NCBI GenBank assembly: GCA_002428985.1
Contig: DIYL01000026.1
Span: 1 to 64,000 of the forward strand
Length of the DNA stretch: 64,000 nucleotides
Origin: Anaerolineales bacterium UBA6055
GTDB taxonomy: Bacteria; Chloroflexota; Anaerolineae; Aggregatilineales; Phototrophicaceae
Reading direction: 5' to 3'
The notes under the pieces were generated by a model that had not been told where the DNA came from, made no database searches, and saw only the letters and a program-made list of their open reading frames with translations. The translations under genes were made by a program, and so were the position numbers. This document shows, piece after piece, positions 34,741 to 43,843 of the stretch (position 1 is the stretch's first letter; each line of letters starts with the position of its first letter).

Positions 34741-36003
34741 TTAGTCACGTTTGAATTTGCTATAGTCGGGTTGGCGATAGTGGCTAGCACCACCACCTTC
34801 CATTTCCAACATCGCTTCGACCTTCATCGGCAAACCAAACAGTTGGATAAAGCCATGTGCATCTTGTTGGTTATAAACATCTTCTTCGCCAAATGACGCA
34901 TAATCTTCACGGTAAAGGCTATAAGGGCTTTTACGTCCAGCGACAATAATATTGCCTTTGTATAGCTTTAAACGAACAGTACCTGTTACGGTCTGTTGCG
35001 TAACTTCCACGAAACCATCAAGTGCCTCGCGCAATTTACTAAACCACATACCGTTGTAAACAATCTCAGCATATTTTACAGCAATAAAATCTTTGTAATG
35101 CATCGTATGTTTATCGAGGCAGATACTTTCTAATAGCTGATGTGCTCGGCGCACAATCGTACCCGCAGGTGTTTCATATACACCACGGCTCTTCATACCA
35201 ACCAAACGATTTTCAACAATATCAATCCGCCCAATTGCGTGCTTTCCACCGATTTTGTTCAGCTTAACAAATAAATCGACAGGACCCATTTTTTCCCCAT
35301 TGAGTGCAACAGGATTCCCTTTTTCGAATTCAATTTCAATGTATTCAGGTTCATCTGGTGCATCTTGTGGTGTACTCGTCAGTTGGAACATAATATCTTC
35401 AGGTTCGTTCCAAGGATCTTCCAACAAACCACCTTCATGCGATAAATGGAAGATGTTTCGATCCCGACTATAAATATCCTTCTCAGTATGTGATACAGGG
35501 ACGTTAAATTCTTCAGCATATGCGAGCGCATCTTCACGGCTACGAATATCCCATTCGCGCCATGGAGCAATTGTTGCCAACTTTGGATTTAATGCCATTG
35601 TCGATAATTCAAACCGTACTTGGTCGTTACCCTTCCCTGTACATCCATGGGCAACAGCGTCTGCATTTTCTTTTTCTGCAACTTCAACCATGTGTTTCGC
35701 AATTAGTGGACGAGCAAATGATGTCCCAAGCAAATATTCACGCTCATACACTGCACCAGCTTGCATGGTTGGGAAGACATAATCTGTCAAAAATTCTTCA
35801 CGTAAATCGCGTATATAGAGTTTGGTCGCACCGGATGCAATCGCTTTTTCTTCAAGCCCATCCAGTTCTTCTTCTTGACCTAAATCTGCACAGAAACAAA
35901 CCACTTCACAGTTATAGTTATTCTTCAACCATGGGACAATTACAGATGTGTCCAAACCACCACTGTAAGCAAGGACAACTTTTGTTACTTCAGGCTTTGC
36001 CAT
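34741..36003 (-). CDS. argG: Argininosuccinate synthase
   Basis: 420 residues. The N-terminal ATP pyrophosphatase P-loop is VVLAYSGGLDTSV; VAHGCTGKGNDQVRFE and the C-terminal tetramerisation tail complete the family picture. It condenses citrulline and aspartate. The ribosome site is GGAGAAATATT. The gene follows a roughly 280-base leader containing an Arg-rich leader peptide and an attenuator terminator. Confidence 0.96.
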   Translation of the reverse strand: MAKPEVTKVVLAYSGGLDTSVIVPWLKNNYNCEVVCFCADLGQEEELDGLEEKAIASGATKLYIRDLREEFLTDYVFPTMQAGAVYEREYLLGTSFARPLIAKHMVEVAEKENADAVAHGCTGKGNDQVRFELSTMALNPKLATIAPWREWDIRSREDALAYAEEFNVPVSHTEKDIYSRDRNIFHLSHEGGLLEDPWNEPEDIMFQLTSTPQDAPDEPEYIEIEFEKGNPVALNGEKMGPVDLFVKLNKIGGKHAIGRIDIVENRLVGMKSRGVYETPAGTIVRRAHQLLESICLDKHTMHYKDFIAVKYAEIVYNGMWFSKLREALDGFVEVTQQTVTGTVRLKLYKGNIIVAGRKSPYSLYREDYASFGEEDVYNQQDAHGFIQLFGLPMKVEAMLEMEGGGASHYRQPDYSKFKRD

Positions 36004-36106
36004 AATATTTCTCCATTTATCGTTTAATGATTATTAGTGTAAAAAATTCGGCATCACATGTAATTTGTGAAAAACCGCCAAACTCGCTGTGCAATCAATA
36101 CAGAGT

Positions 36107-36127
36107 CTATCGCCTTTTACGTTGCAT
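36107..36127 (-). CDS. Candidate six-residue ORF MQRKRR in the argG leader
   Basis: ATG CAA CGT AAA AGG CGA TAG, preceded by GAGGTGG about five bases upstream. Three of six residues are Arg (CGT, AGG, CGA) and one is Lys. It lies between the attenuator terminator and argG, so it is transcribed only on read-through. It could be a second arginine-sensing step or chance. Confidence 0.35.
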   Translation of the reverse strand: MQRKRR

Positions 36128-36143
36128 CGTTACCACCTCAATT

Positions 36144-36179
36144 AAAAAAGCCCCGTCATAGAATACAGACGAGGCTTTT
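36144..36179 (-). terminator. Attenuator terminator of argG-argH
   Basis: On the minus strand AAAAGCCTCGTC pairs with GACGGGGCTTTT (one G-U pair) and a T run follows. It lies about 50 bases after the stop of the Arg-rich leader peptide. Confidence 0.9.
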
Positions 36180-36265
36180 GATGTCTAAATTTGTTTTATA
36201 GTTATGCCAACATCAATAACCCCGTTTTATTTGCGGGTACGACGACGGAGGCGACGGTTGATGTT
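36178..36265 (-). promoter_or_regulatory. Alternative pairing segments of the arg attenuator
   Basis: Three segments on the minus strand. Segment 1 is AACATCAA inside the leader reading frame (36258-36265). Segment 2 is TTGATGTT after its stop (36209-36216). Segment 3 is ACATCAA at the terminator's 5' foot (36178-36184). Segment 2 can pair with either 1 or 3. A ribosome stalled on the Arg codons would cover segment 1 and favour 2:3 pairing, which competes with the terminator base. Confidence 0.7.
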
Positions 36266-36280
36266 AGAAAGTGTTTTCAT
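36227..36280 (-). CDS. Arg-rich leader peptide of argG-argH
   Basis: 17 residues, MKTLSNINRRLRRRTRK, with six Arg codons among the last nine (CGT, CGC, CGT, CGT, CGT, CGC). It starts eight bases after the promoter's -10 box, so transcript and reading frame may begin at the same base. It is followed by alternative pairing segments and a terminator. Arginine-tRNA shortage should stall ribosomes and allow read-through into argG. Confidence 0.88.
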   Translation of the reverse strand: MKTLSNINRRLRRRTRK

Positions 36281-36288
36281 AGCTCAAG

Positions 36289-36317
36289 ATACTAACATGA
36301 CATAATTCATACGTCAA
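36289..36317 (-). promoter_or_regulatory. Promoter of argG-argH
   Basis: On the minus strand TTGACG (36312-36317), 17 bp, TAGTAT (36289-36294). The leader ATG at 36280 is only eight bases past the -10 box, where the transcription start is expected. Confidence 0.78.
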
Positions 36318-36321
36318 CAAT

Positions 36322-38268
36322 CTATGGGAAATTCAACTGGCATCGACCAGCTCTTGCATCACACGTGCCTAAAAAGTCGGCACCATAGCGCACCCGAAAT
36401 TGAGACACGTTACGCCAAAATTGAGCTTCACTTGCTACAGCAATCCAACCATGACGTGTATTACATGTTGCAGGTTTAGATTGCAATTGTTCATTTACAC
36501 CCCATACTTGTAAACAATCCCCAGATGGTAATTGGCTTAGTGAGCTTGTCAAGAAATCTGTTTGCCAACGGGTTGCTCCCAACACCCCATTATCGCTCTC
36601 AAATACAAGACCTGTGACATCTAAACTTCGTCCTGATGTATTGATAATCCCGAAGCTATCCAAGCTGTAAACCATCGTCAAATCTGTAACGGAACTTGTG
36701 ACTACGCCACCACTAACAACAGGTGTGCCAGTTGGACTATTCGGGTTAGCAGGGATAAGTGTTGGAGAATTTGCCCCAAGGTTACCTTCAAGACTCACAT
36801 CACAGAACCCATTTGCTACTAAGCATCCCGCCAATATACGATTATCCCGTACAACCTCAAAACGACTAACATTGCGCCAAAAATCTTCAGCATCAGTTGC
36901 AACAATCCACCCATGTCGGGTCTCACATTCCAACGGAGCAGGTTGATTATCGGTCTGGGTTGTCCATACCATCAAACAATCTTCTACTGGAAACCCACTG
37001 AGTGACGCCGTTAAAAACTCTGTATTCCATTTTTCTATTGCTAATTGTCCCTCATTACTCTGGAAGAACACTCCCCTCAAATCGAGTGATACATCTGCAA
37101 TATTTAATATAGTTAGGCTATCTAAGTTAAATATCAATCGGATATCACGCCCCACAGGTACAGGCAAAGGAGATGAATTATCTTCAACAGTGTAAACACC
37201 ATCTAAACTTAAATCACAAACCCCATCAAAAACCTGACAAACGCCAATAACAGTACCACCATTTACTACAAAAAATTGTGTCGTACCTTGCCAAAATAAC
37301 TGTGAGGAATTAACCGCAACCCAGCCATGGCGGGTCTCACAGTCATCAATCACATCATTCAGCTGGTTGAACTCAGTCCCCCAGACCTGTAAACAATCAC
37401 CTGCAGAAAAATTATCTAAGCGTTCTGTCAAAAATTCTGTATCCCACACATCTACACCCATACGCGCATCATCGCTTTGAAACCGTAATCCAGAAAGATC
37501 CAACGCAACGTCCGAAATATTAAGGAGTGTCAAAGAATCTGCATCATATATTAGGCGTATATCCGGAGGCAAAGCAGTTGGTGTTATGATAGGGGTCGAT
37601 GTGCTATTTGCCGTTAAGGTCGGTAATGGTGTAAGTATAGCCGGTGTAATTAATGGTGATAGTGTTCGAGTTGGTGGCACAAGAGGTGTTATCGTTGGTG
37701 TATTGGTTGGTAAAGGCGTAACAGTCGCGGTCGGTGGTATTGGCGTAAATGTCGGAGGCAAAGGCGTAGAAGTAGGCGGTAATGGTGTAGCTGTGACCAC
37801 TAAAGGCGCAATAACACCTTCACGCGCTCCCAATACCATCGTGAAGTAAACACCCCCATCAGCAGCTGTTGCATAAGCGAGTCCAACTTCAACATAGTCA
37901 CGGTTCATCATATTCGTTTGATGAGGCGGACTATTCCACCACTGGTTAAATACAGCTTGCGCATTGGTATCACCTCGTAACAGAATATTTTCCGCGCCCG
38001 TGATTAGAATATATCCAGCATTGGTCATCCGTTCCCAAAACTGTGATCCATTGCTACCAACATGATCTAAACGACCAGCCTGTGCCATATCATCACTGTG
38101 TAACTGGGCTGCTATATTCAACTCCACACTTTGTACAAGAACAGGCAAGCCCGCCCGTGTTCTCGCTGAATTCACTAGTGCAATCACAGATTCTGTCGCA
38201 GCATCTTGAGCAGCTGAACTCATAACAACAATAAACACTACGACAGCTAATAATAACCGTTTCATCAA
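36322..38268 (-). CDS. Secreted CAP-domain protein with three Cys-containing repeats
   Basis: 648 residues. A signal peptide (about 1-22, ending SSAAQ) is followed by a CAP/SCP domain (about 25-150; AAQLHSDDMA, LDHVGSNGS, WWNSPPHQTNMM, EVGLAYA). A Pro/Thr-rich linker (about 160-235) follows, then three copies of a domain of about 115 residues. Each copy contains L-DSL-I-N, W-TEFLT, GDCLQVW, RHGW and FW-VSQF, with four conserved cysteines. CAP domains occur in secreted proteins of varied function. The repeat family is not one I recognise; it is presumably extracellular. Confidence 0.83.
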   Translation of the reverse strand: MMKRLLLAVVVFIVVMSSAAQDAATESVIALVNSARTRAGLPVLVQSVELNIAAQLHSDDMAQAGRLDHVGSNGSQFWERMTNAGYILITGAENILLRGDTNAQAVFNQWWNSPPHQTNMMNRDYVEVGLAYATAADGGVYFTMVLGAREGVIAPLVVTATPLPPTSTPLPPTFTPIPPTATVTPLPTNTPTITPLVPPTRTLSPLITPAILTPLPTLTANSTSTPIITPTALPPDIRLIYDADSLTLLNISDVALDLSGLRFQSDDARMGVDVWDTEFLTERLDNFSAGDCLQVWGTEFNQLNDVIDDCETRHGWVAVNSSQLFWQGTTQFFVVNGGTVIGVCQVFDGVCDLSLDGVYTVEDNSSPLPVPVGRDIRLIFNLDSLTILNIADVSLDLRGVFFQSNEGQLAIEKWNTEFLTASLSGFPVEDCLMVWTTQTDNQPAPLECETRHGWIVATDAEDFWRNVSRFEVVRDNRILAGCLVANGFCDVSLEGNLGANSPTLIPANPNSPTGTPVVSGGVVTSSVTDLTMVYSLDSFGIINTSGRSLDVTGLVFESDNGVLGATRWQTDFLTSSLSQLPSGDCLQVWGVNEQLQSKPATCNTRHGWIAVASEAQFWRNVSQFRVRYGADFLGTCDARAGRCQLNFP

Positions 38269-38386
38269 ACCACCATCAAACTCTATTTATCCTACACACA
38301 TTATAGTCACGAATCGTCGCTTGTTTATCTCTAATCTGATCGCTAGAATAATCTGAATTGGAGTGATGCACAGAAACGGGGTCACA

Positions 38387-38695
38387 ATGACAACAGTAGC
38401 AGATTTAATTGCAAAACGTGATAAAAAAGCAATCCCTCATTTAGAGCAATACGCACCTGTGTGGATTATTGCTGAAGAGATTTTTGAAGAAGTTGAAGCA
38501 ATTCAGTTCAATGTCCTGTTCCAACATGGTACACACGGGTGGGTTAATCGTCGTTATCGTTATGATGGTTTCAACAACACGCTGTACCATAAAGGACAAT
38601 TAGAAGTCGCAGAAGATGAAGCGGTAGATCATATGGAAGCTGATCCATACATTGAAGCAACTGTCACTGATATACCCAACTCATATGGTGGATAA
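38387..38695 (+). CDS. Conserved-looking small protein, unknown function
   Basis: About 102 residues, acidic, no membrane segment. It contains TRP-less but ordered text such as FQHGTHGWVNRRYRYDGFN and a C-terminal acidic stretch. I prefer ATG 38387 (GGGG six bases upstream) over GTG 38363. I do not recognise a family. Confidence 0.55.
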   Translation: MTTVADLIAKRDKKAIPHLEQYAPVWIIAEEIFEEVEAIQFNVLFQHGTHGWVNRRYRYDGFNNTLYHKGQLEVAEDEAVDHMEADPYIEATVTDIPNSYGG

Positions 38696-38702
38696 TCATC
38701 AT

Positions 38703-38741
38703 CGGCATCTTGGAAAGTTATATGAGGTATTCAAGATGCCG
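38703..38741. terminator. Hairpin between convergent genes
   Basis: CGGCATCTTG and CAAGATGCCG, a perfect ten-pair stem with a 19-base loop between two converging genes. The T run is poor, so it is a probable rather than certain bidirectional terminator. Confidence 0.5.
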
Positions 38742-38750
38742 ACAGATTAG

Positions 38751-39758
38751 TTATTTTGAAGTAATATTCATAACAGCGGTGTCTTCGCCACCCATGCGAT
38801 ATTTATAGACTTCATCACCGCGTAAAAAGTCATATAATGAGTAGCCTTCTTCAATGGCATGTTGAATATTATAGGCAAGTAATACAATACCAGGGCTTAA
38901 TTTGCCATATTCCTCGTGATTCAGACCAGAATTATAGACTAAAACACGATTATCATAGATAAAATTGATATACGCAGCAACCCGTTCTTCCCCAACAGTT
39001 AGAAAATTCATCTGTAGCCAACCAGCATCATGAATTTTGGGCACAATATTTTTGAAGAAAGTTACATTTTGCTCATCTTGCAAAAATTCTGCTTTTTCAG
39101 GATCACTCGCTGCCATCAGTTGCATAAAACTAGCAATTTCATTATCTAGATCATGCTTACCATTAACAATATACCAATCGACATCACTCTGTGTACCATG
39201 AATCCGACGAAGCTTACGACGCACTTCATGGCGTTGCTTTTTGTCTAATTTACTCAAGTACCCAGCCCAATCATCTGGCAGTTCAATAATTGGACATACC
39301 TCTTGTTGCTCAACAGATGTATCCAGCCCTTTATTTTTAAGTAATTCTGGCAAAAGTTTGAGCGTGACTGATTCTTGAGGGATATTGCATAAATCTAAAA
39401 CATCAAATTTATCACGATTTTCAATGAAGTAATCTGCAAATGCTTCATACACAGTGTCAGCATAATCGGCATCTACAATGAAATCGAGATAGTCAGTTAC
39501 ATCGACACACCCAATGATACGAACATAACGACCATTCTCGGTATCAGCAATGAATAATGGTGCGATACCAACTAATTTTTTGTCATCATCATAACAAGTG
39601 ATGACCCAGATTTGTCCGGGTTGATAGGCATCCCACCACGTCGAATGCCATTCCCATGTGTAAAAGATATTATTGATGGGAGCACGACTCAGTAAAGTAT
39701 TCCAATCATTTTGAAGTTCATCAAATGCTGTCGTGTCTTGATATGCAATCAGTTCCAC
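38751..39758 (-). CDS. GNAT-family (CelD/FemAB-like) acyltransferase
   Basis: 335 residues. WEWHSTWWDAYQPGQIWVI, the middle LDKKQRHEVRRKLRRI segment and the C-terminal FLRGDEVYKYRMG are typical of the CelD/BcsL-type acetyltransferase group, whose members modify cell-surface polysaccharide or peptide precursors. The start is GTG 39758 with AGG six bases upstream. The substrate is unknown. Confidence 0.75.
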   Translation of the reverse strand: MELIAYQDTTAFDELQNDWNTLLSRAPINNIFYTWEWHSTWWDAYQPGQIWVITCYDDDKKLVGIAPLFIADTENGRYVRIIGCVDVTDYLDFIVDADYADTVYEAFADYFIENRDKFDVLDLCNIPQESVTLKLLPELLKNKGLDTSVEQQEVCPIIELPDDWAGYLSKLDKKQRHEVRRKLRRIHGTQSDVDWYIVNGKHDLDNEIASFMQLMAASDPEKAEFLQDEQNVTFFKNIVPKIHDAGWLQMNFLTVGEERVAAYINFIYDNRVLVYNSGLNHEEYGKLSPGIVLLAYNIQHAIEEGYSLYDFLRGDEVYKYRMGGEDTAVMNITSK

Positions 39759-39880
39759 GTGTAACCTATTCCTTTGTTAGTTATCCTCTGAGAGAAAGGT
39801 ATATAATCCTCCTGATGTAAGACACATCTAGGATTACGCTTCTTACATTTTATCCCACATCAACTACTCAAATTAACCAT

Positions 39881-40723
39881 TTACTCAGGTTTTACGATAA
39901 GTTTGGTATCGTCGTTGCCCCATTCTTTCCACGAACCATCATAAACCCGAACATTTTTAGCCCCAGCAACCTGCATCGCTAGCATTCCATAACTGGCAGA
40001 CACACCCGAGTTACAGTAGATAATCGTATCTGCATCCAATGAAATATCCATAGATTCAAACTTTGTTTTCAATTCATCCACTGATGGCATCACACTACCG
40101 TCAGCAACCATGGTCTTACGTGGCAAATTAATCGCATTTGGGATATGCCCCATCCGGTCTGCTCTTGACGCTTTACCCGAAAATTCTGCAGGCGACCTTA
40201 CATCGATTAATTGAACATTCTCAGAATCCAAAATATCAGTAGATTCTGCTCGAATATCAGAGTTAACTCGAGGGATAAATTTCGTTGTTGAGATAATTGG
40301 CTTTAAGTTGTCAGTTGGTCGTTCCTCGGCAGCCCATTTTAACCATCCACCGTCTAAAACATAGACTGCTTTATGACCATAATATTGCATTGCCCACCAG
40401 AATCGTGCAGCAAACATACCATCTTTGTCATCGTAAACAACCACAATCGTATCATTATCAATCCCTAACTGCCCCATCAAGGCAGCAAAACGCTCAGGAG
40501 ATGCAATATCATTTGAAGGCGAACCAGGTTCAATAATATCGACCATCCAATCAACAAACACGGCATTGGGGATGTGCGATTCATTGTAAGCGTCTCGATG
40601 ACTGACGTAATGCGGAGGCGGTTTAATAGCGGGCAAAACATTACCTCGAATATCAACGATTCTGAGGTTTTCGTCTTGCAAATGTTCAGTTAGCCATTTT
40701 GTCGAAACTAAAGGTGAATCCAT
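39881..40723 (-). CDS. sseA: Tandem-rhodanese sulfurtransferase
   Basis: 280 residues with two rhodanese domains. The N-terminal domain is catalytically silent; the C-terminal one has the active-site cysteine in IIYCNSGVSAS, similar to the CGSGVTA loop of 3-mercaptopyruvate sulfurtransferases. Donor preference (thiosulfate or mercaptopyruvate) is not certain. I start at ATG 40723 because AGGAGATAAA lies just upstream; the longer frame to 40768 is unlikely. Confidence 0.85.
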   Translation of the reverse strand: MDSPLVSTKWLTEHLQDENLRIVDIRGNVLPAIKPPPHYVSHRDAYNESHIPNAVFVDWMVDIIEPGSPSNDIASPERFAALMGQLGIDNDTIVVVYDDKDGMFAARFWWAMQYYGHKAVYVLDGGWLKWAAEERPTDNLKPIISTTKFIPRVNSDIRAESTDILDSENVQLIDVRSPAEFSGKASRADRMGHIPNAINLPRKTMVADGSVMPSVDELKTKFESMDISLDADTIIYCNSGVSASYGMLAMQVAGAKNVRVYDGSWKEWGNDDTKLIVKPE

Positions 40724-40861
40724 TATTTTATCTCCTATGTATGCGAAAATTGTATGGTGACAAACCAAATATTACACCATGAGACTTTCATCAAAAGTCT
40801 CATGGTTTTCTTATCCAAGTACACCTGAGTATAATATAGAAAAATTTTGGGACTTAGACTT

Positions 40862-43354
40862 ATGAAAAAAAAAATTCGCGGACTCAAACGGTCCACCTTC
40901 AAATTAGATTTTGACCTTTATCGTGTCAAGGTCCCAATCCGAAATAATCCCGGCTTCCACCTTAGTGTGATTGATTTATCACCAGAATCCATCGAACAAA
41001 CCATTGTCTTCCAACATGGTTTTGCCGGTGTTGCCGAATCATTCGAATTTCAGTTAACTCATTTTTCAAGTCAATATCGGGTCATAGCTCCCGATTTACG
41101 AGGACATGGGCAAAGTGATGCTCCCTACACAGATTATACAATGTCCGAACTTGTTGATGACATGTATGCCATCTGTGAAACACTCGACCTACCTGAAAAA
41201 TTCATCCTTGCAGGACATTCATTTGGTGGATCGGTATGTGTTGAGTTTGCCAATGCCTATCCAGAACGTATCGAAAAACTTATTCTAATAGCAACAGCTG
41301 GAGAATACCCTGTTCCCAAGGTAGCATCCTTATTATCAAAAGTCCCGATACAGCCTTTAAAACCCCTGTGGCGATATCGCCCTAAATGGGATGCCGAAAT
41401 CCATGTAATGAAGCGTATGTTTCTCAACAATTTGACAAAATGGCAAGGGTGGTCACTTCTTAAGAGCATAACTGCAGATACTCTGGTCATTACAGGCGAA
41501 CGCGACAATTACTTTCCACGCTATGTATTTGACGATGTAACAAAAATGATCCCCAATGCAGATGTATATGATGTTGGATCGGCAAAACACAAAGTCCAGC
41601 TTGAACGTTATACAGCTGTAAACCGTGCAATTGAACGTTTTATCGAAGACACACAACGCACATCATGGCGTGAACAATCTGATGAGGATACGCTTATCAA
41701 GCGTCGTCCATGGCTACGTAGCTACGATAAAGAAACCTCACATACCATACCCATACCAAAACAACCACTGCATCGATTTCTAGAGAGTGCCGCAGATTGG
41801 AAGCCGAATCAAACCGCAACAGTTTTCTACGGCAAAACATACACCTACAAAGAACTCGACGAAAAAGCAAATCAGTTCGCACGAGCTATCCGCGATATGG
41901 GTATCAACGTAGGCGACCGTGTTATGATTGTTCTTCCCAATACGCCACAGTTTATCATTGCCTATTATGGCATTCTAAAAGCAGGCGGTATCGTCGTTTT
42001 ATCCAATCCTGATGCAACTGTAGAACTCATTATGCAACAAGCAATAGAAACCGAATCGAAATTGCTGGTCACCTTAAGTGTATTCAGCGAATTAGCTAAC
42101 CTACTACAGCAAAAATCTTCCGCAAAAATAACGATATTCACCAGTGTAGGCAAACACTTGTCAGATCGTGTTTATACAGCCTTTTTGAACAAACCTTCAC
42201 CTGTTGATGAAAATGAAGCGCTTGCCCGCCGTATCGGACGATTTATGTCGGAGGTTATGGAAGACCAACTGACAACACCACCCAATGTACAGGTTGAACA
42301 TAATCAGGTTGCAATCATAAGCTATACAAGTGGCACAACCAGTCGCCCTAAAGGTGTTTGCCTAACACATATGAACCTCGTCGCCAATGCACTACAAACG
42401 CGCCATTGGCTACCCGATATTCAATACGGAGAAGAAACAGTTGTATCTGCTGTTCCATTCATGCACAGTTATGGTATGACAGCTGCCATGAATGTCCCTA
42501 TCACAGTCGCAGCAACCATTGTGATTGTATCAGTATTTGAACTAGACCAACTCCTCGATCTTATCAAACGATATAAACCAACCCTCTTCCCTGGTGTGCC
42601 CTCTATGTACACAGCAATCAATCAAGCGACTAACATACGTAGTTATGGTCTATCCTCCATCAAAGCCTGTATCAGTGGCGCAGCCCCATTACCTATCGAA
42701 GTTCAAGAAGCATTTGAAAAACTCACACGCGGTCGTCTTGTTGAAGGTTACGGGTTAACCGAAGCCGCACCAGTCACACATGCGAATCCGTTATTTGGTC
42801 TACGTAAAATTGGCTCCATCGGTATTCCATTACCAAACACCGACGCGAAAATTGTAGATCTTGTAACTAATGAAGATCTCGGTATTGGTGAAGTTGGAGA
42901 ATTAGTCGTCCGTGGACCACAAGTCATGCAAGGTTACTGGAAATCCGATGAAGAAGATGAATCCATTGTCCGAGATGGTTGGCTTCATACCGGTGATGTC
43001 GCTGTAATGGATGATGATGGTTACTTCAAAATTATCAGCCGGAAACGTGACACAATTTTCACAGGTGACTTCAGTGTTTATCCGCGTGATGTCGAAGAAG
43101 TCCTATATGAAAACAACAAAGTTTTAGAAGCTGCCGTTGTAGGCGTGGGGCATGAAGCCGGCAAGCAAAAAATCAAAGCGTTTGTTGTACCGCGCCCCAA
43201 TAGTACATTATCAAAAGATGAGCTAATTGAGCTATGCAAACGCCGTCTAGAAGAATATGCCGTCCCATGGGAAATTGAATTCCGTGAAACACTACCTAAA
43301 TCATTTGTCGGCAAAGTATTAAGGCGTTTGCTCAATGAAGATAGAATTGGATAA
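40862..43354 (+). CDS. Alpha/beta hydrolase fused to acyl-CoA synthetase
   Basis: 830 residues. The first 270 form an alpha/beta hydrolase with nucleophile elbow LAGHSFGGSV, acid in ITGERDNYFPR and a candidate His in SAKHKVQ. From about 290 it is an AMP-dependent ligase: YTSGTTSRPKG, YGLTEAAP, LHTGDVAVMDDDGY and catalytic lysine in LPKSFVGKVLRRL. It probably activates fatty or other carboxylic acids to CoA thioesters; the hydrolase may release the substrate from an ester. The start at ATG 40862 is preferred over an in-frame TTG at 40847. Confidence 0.87.
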   Translation: MKKKIRGLKRSTFKLDFDLYRVKVPIRNNPGFHLSVIDLSPESIEQTIVFQHGFAGVAESFEFQLTHFSSQYRVIAPDLRGHGQSDAPYTDYTMSELVDDMYAICETLDLPEKFILAGHSFGGSVCVEFANAYPERIEKLILIATAGEYPVPKVASLLSKVPIQPLKPLWRYRPKWDAEIHVMKRMFLNNLTKWQGWSLLKSITADTLVITGERDNYFPRYVFDDVTKMIPNADVYDVGSAKHKVQLERYTAVNRAIERFIEDTQRTSWREQSDEDTLIKRRPWLRSYDKETSHTIPIPKQPLHRFLESAADWKPNQTATVFYGKTYTYKELDEKANQFARAIRDMGINVGDRVMIVLPNTPQFIIAYYGILKAGGIVVLSNPDATVELIMQQAIETESKLLVTLSVFSELANLLQQKSSAKITIFTSVGKHLSDRVYTAFLNKPSPVDENEALARRIGRFMSEVMEDQLTTPPNVQVEHNQVAIISYTSGTTSRPKGVCLTHMNLVANALQTRHWLPDIQYGEETVVSAVPFMHSYGMTAAMNVPITVAATIVIVSVFELDQLLDLIKRYKPTLFPGVPSMYTAINQATNIRSYGLSSIKACISGAAPLPIEVQEAFEKLTRGRLVEGYGLTEAAPVTHANPLFGLRKIGSIGIPLPNTDAKIVDLVTNEDLGIGEVGELVVRGPQVMQGYWKSDEEDESIVRDGWLHTGDVAVMDDDGYFKIISRKRDTIFTGDFSVYPRDVEEVLYENNKVLEAAVVGVGHEAGKQKIKAFVVPRPNSTLSKDELIELCKRRLEEYAVPWEIEFRETLPKSFVGKVLRRLLNEDRIG

Positions 43355-43356
43355 AT

Positions 43357-43707
43357 TTACTTATTATTTGAGTTAAATAAACGAGCTTTTTGTCCATCAC
43401 GACTTCCCCAAATGACTTTATCTGTTAATAAACGTACAGTCATATCTTGGTCAACTATTATCTGGCAAGATAAGCGTGGATAGCCAAACGCATCAGCGGC
43501 TTTGTCATGCCAATGTGTTGGTTCAATGGCGTTATCAATCCACACACCGCAAGTCGCACAAAGACCGCGCCCACCGCAATTTAATTTGCTAGTGATGCGT
43601 GTATAAGGTGAAAAATCATGTTCTAATAACACCTGACGTAAATTGACCCCATGTGCCACATCAATATAATGTGTATCATCATCAACAAGAACCGTTATGG
43701 TATACAT
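43357..43707 (-). CDS. 2Fe-2S ferredoxin
   Basis: 116 residues. Cluster ligands are C-x5-C-x2-C in NCGGRGLCATC and a fourth Cys in RLSCQI, as in adrenodoxin/plant-type folds. Its stop is 2 bp from the stop of the convergent acyl-CoA synthetase gene. The electron-transfer partner is not evident. Confidence 0.85.
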   Translation of the reverse strand: MYTITVLVDDDTHYIDVAHGVNLRQVLLEHDFSPYTRITSKLNCGGRGLCATCGVWIDNAIEPTHWHDKAADAFGYPRLSCQIIVDQDMTVRLLTDKVIWGSRDGQKARLFNSNNK

Positions 43708-43843
43708 ACGTCTATTTCCTTATCTAAAAATCCAAGTTCATCAACAATTATGAGAATATGATTTAATTGCTTATGAGAAACTTATCCCTATCCATTAGAA
43801 TGATAATCAAAAGTTTAAACTAAACATCAATCGAGCAAACTCT

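Noticed and set aside
37586..37849. Plus-strand Val/Gly-rich ORF
   Set aside because: It is the reverse complement of the Pro/Thr linker of the CAP-domain protein.
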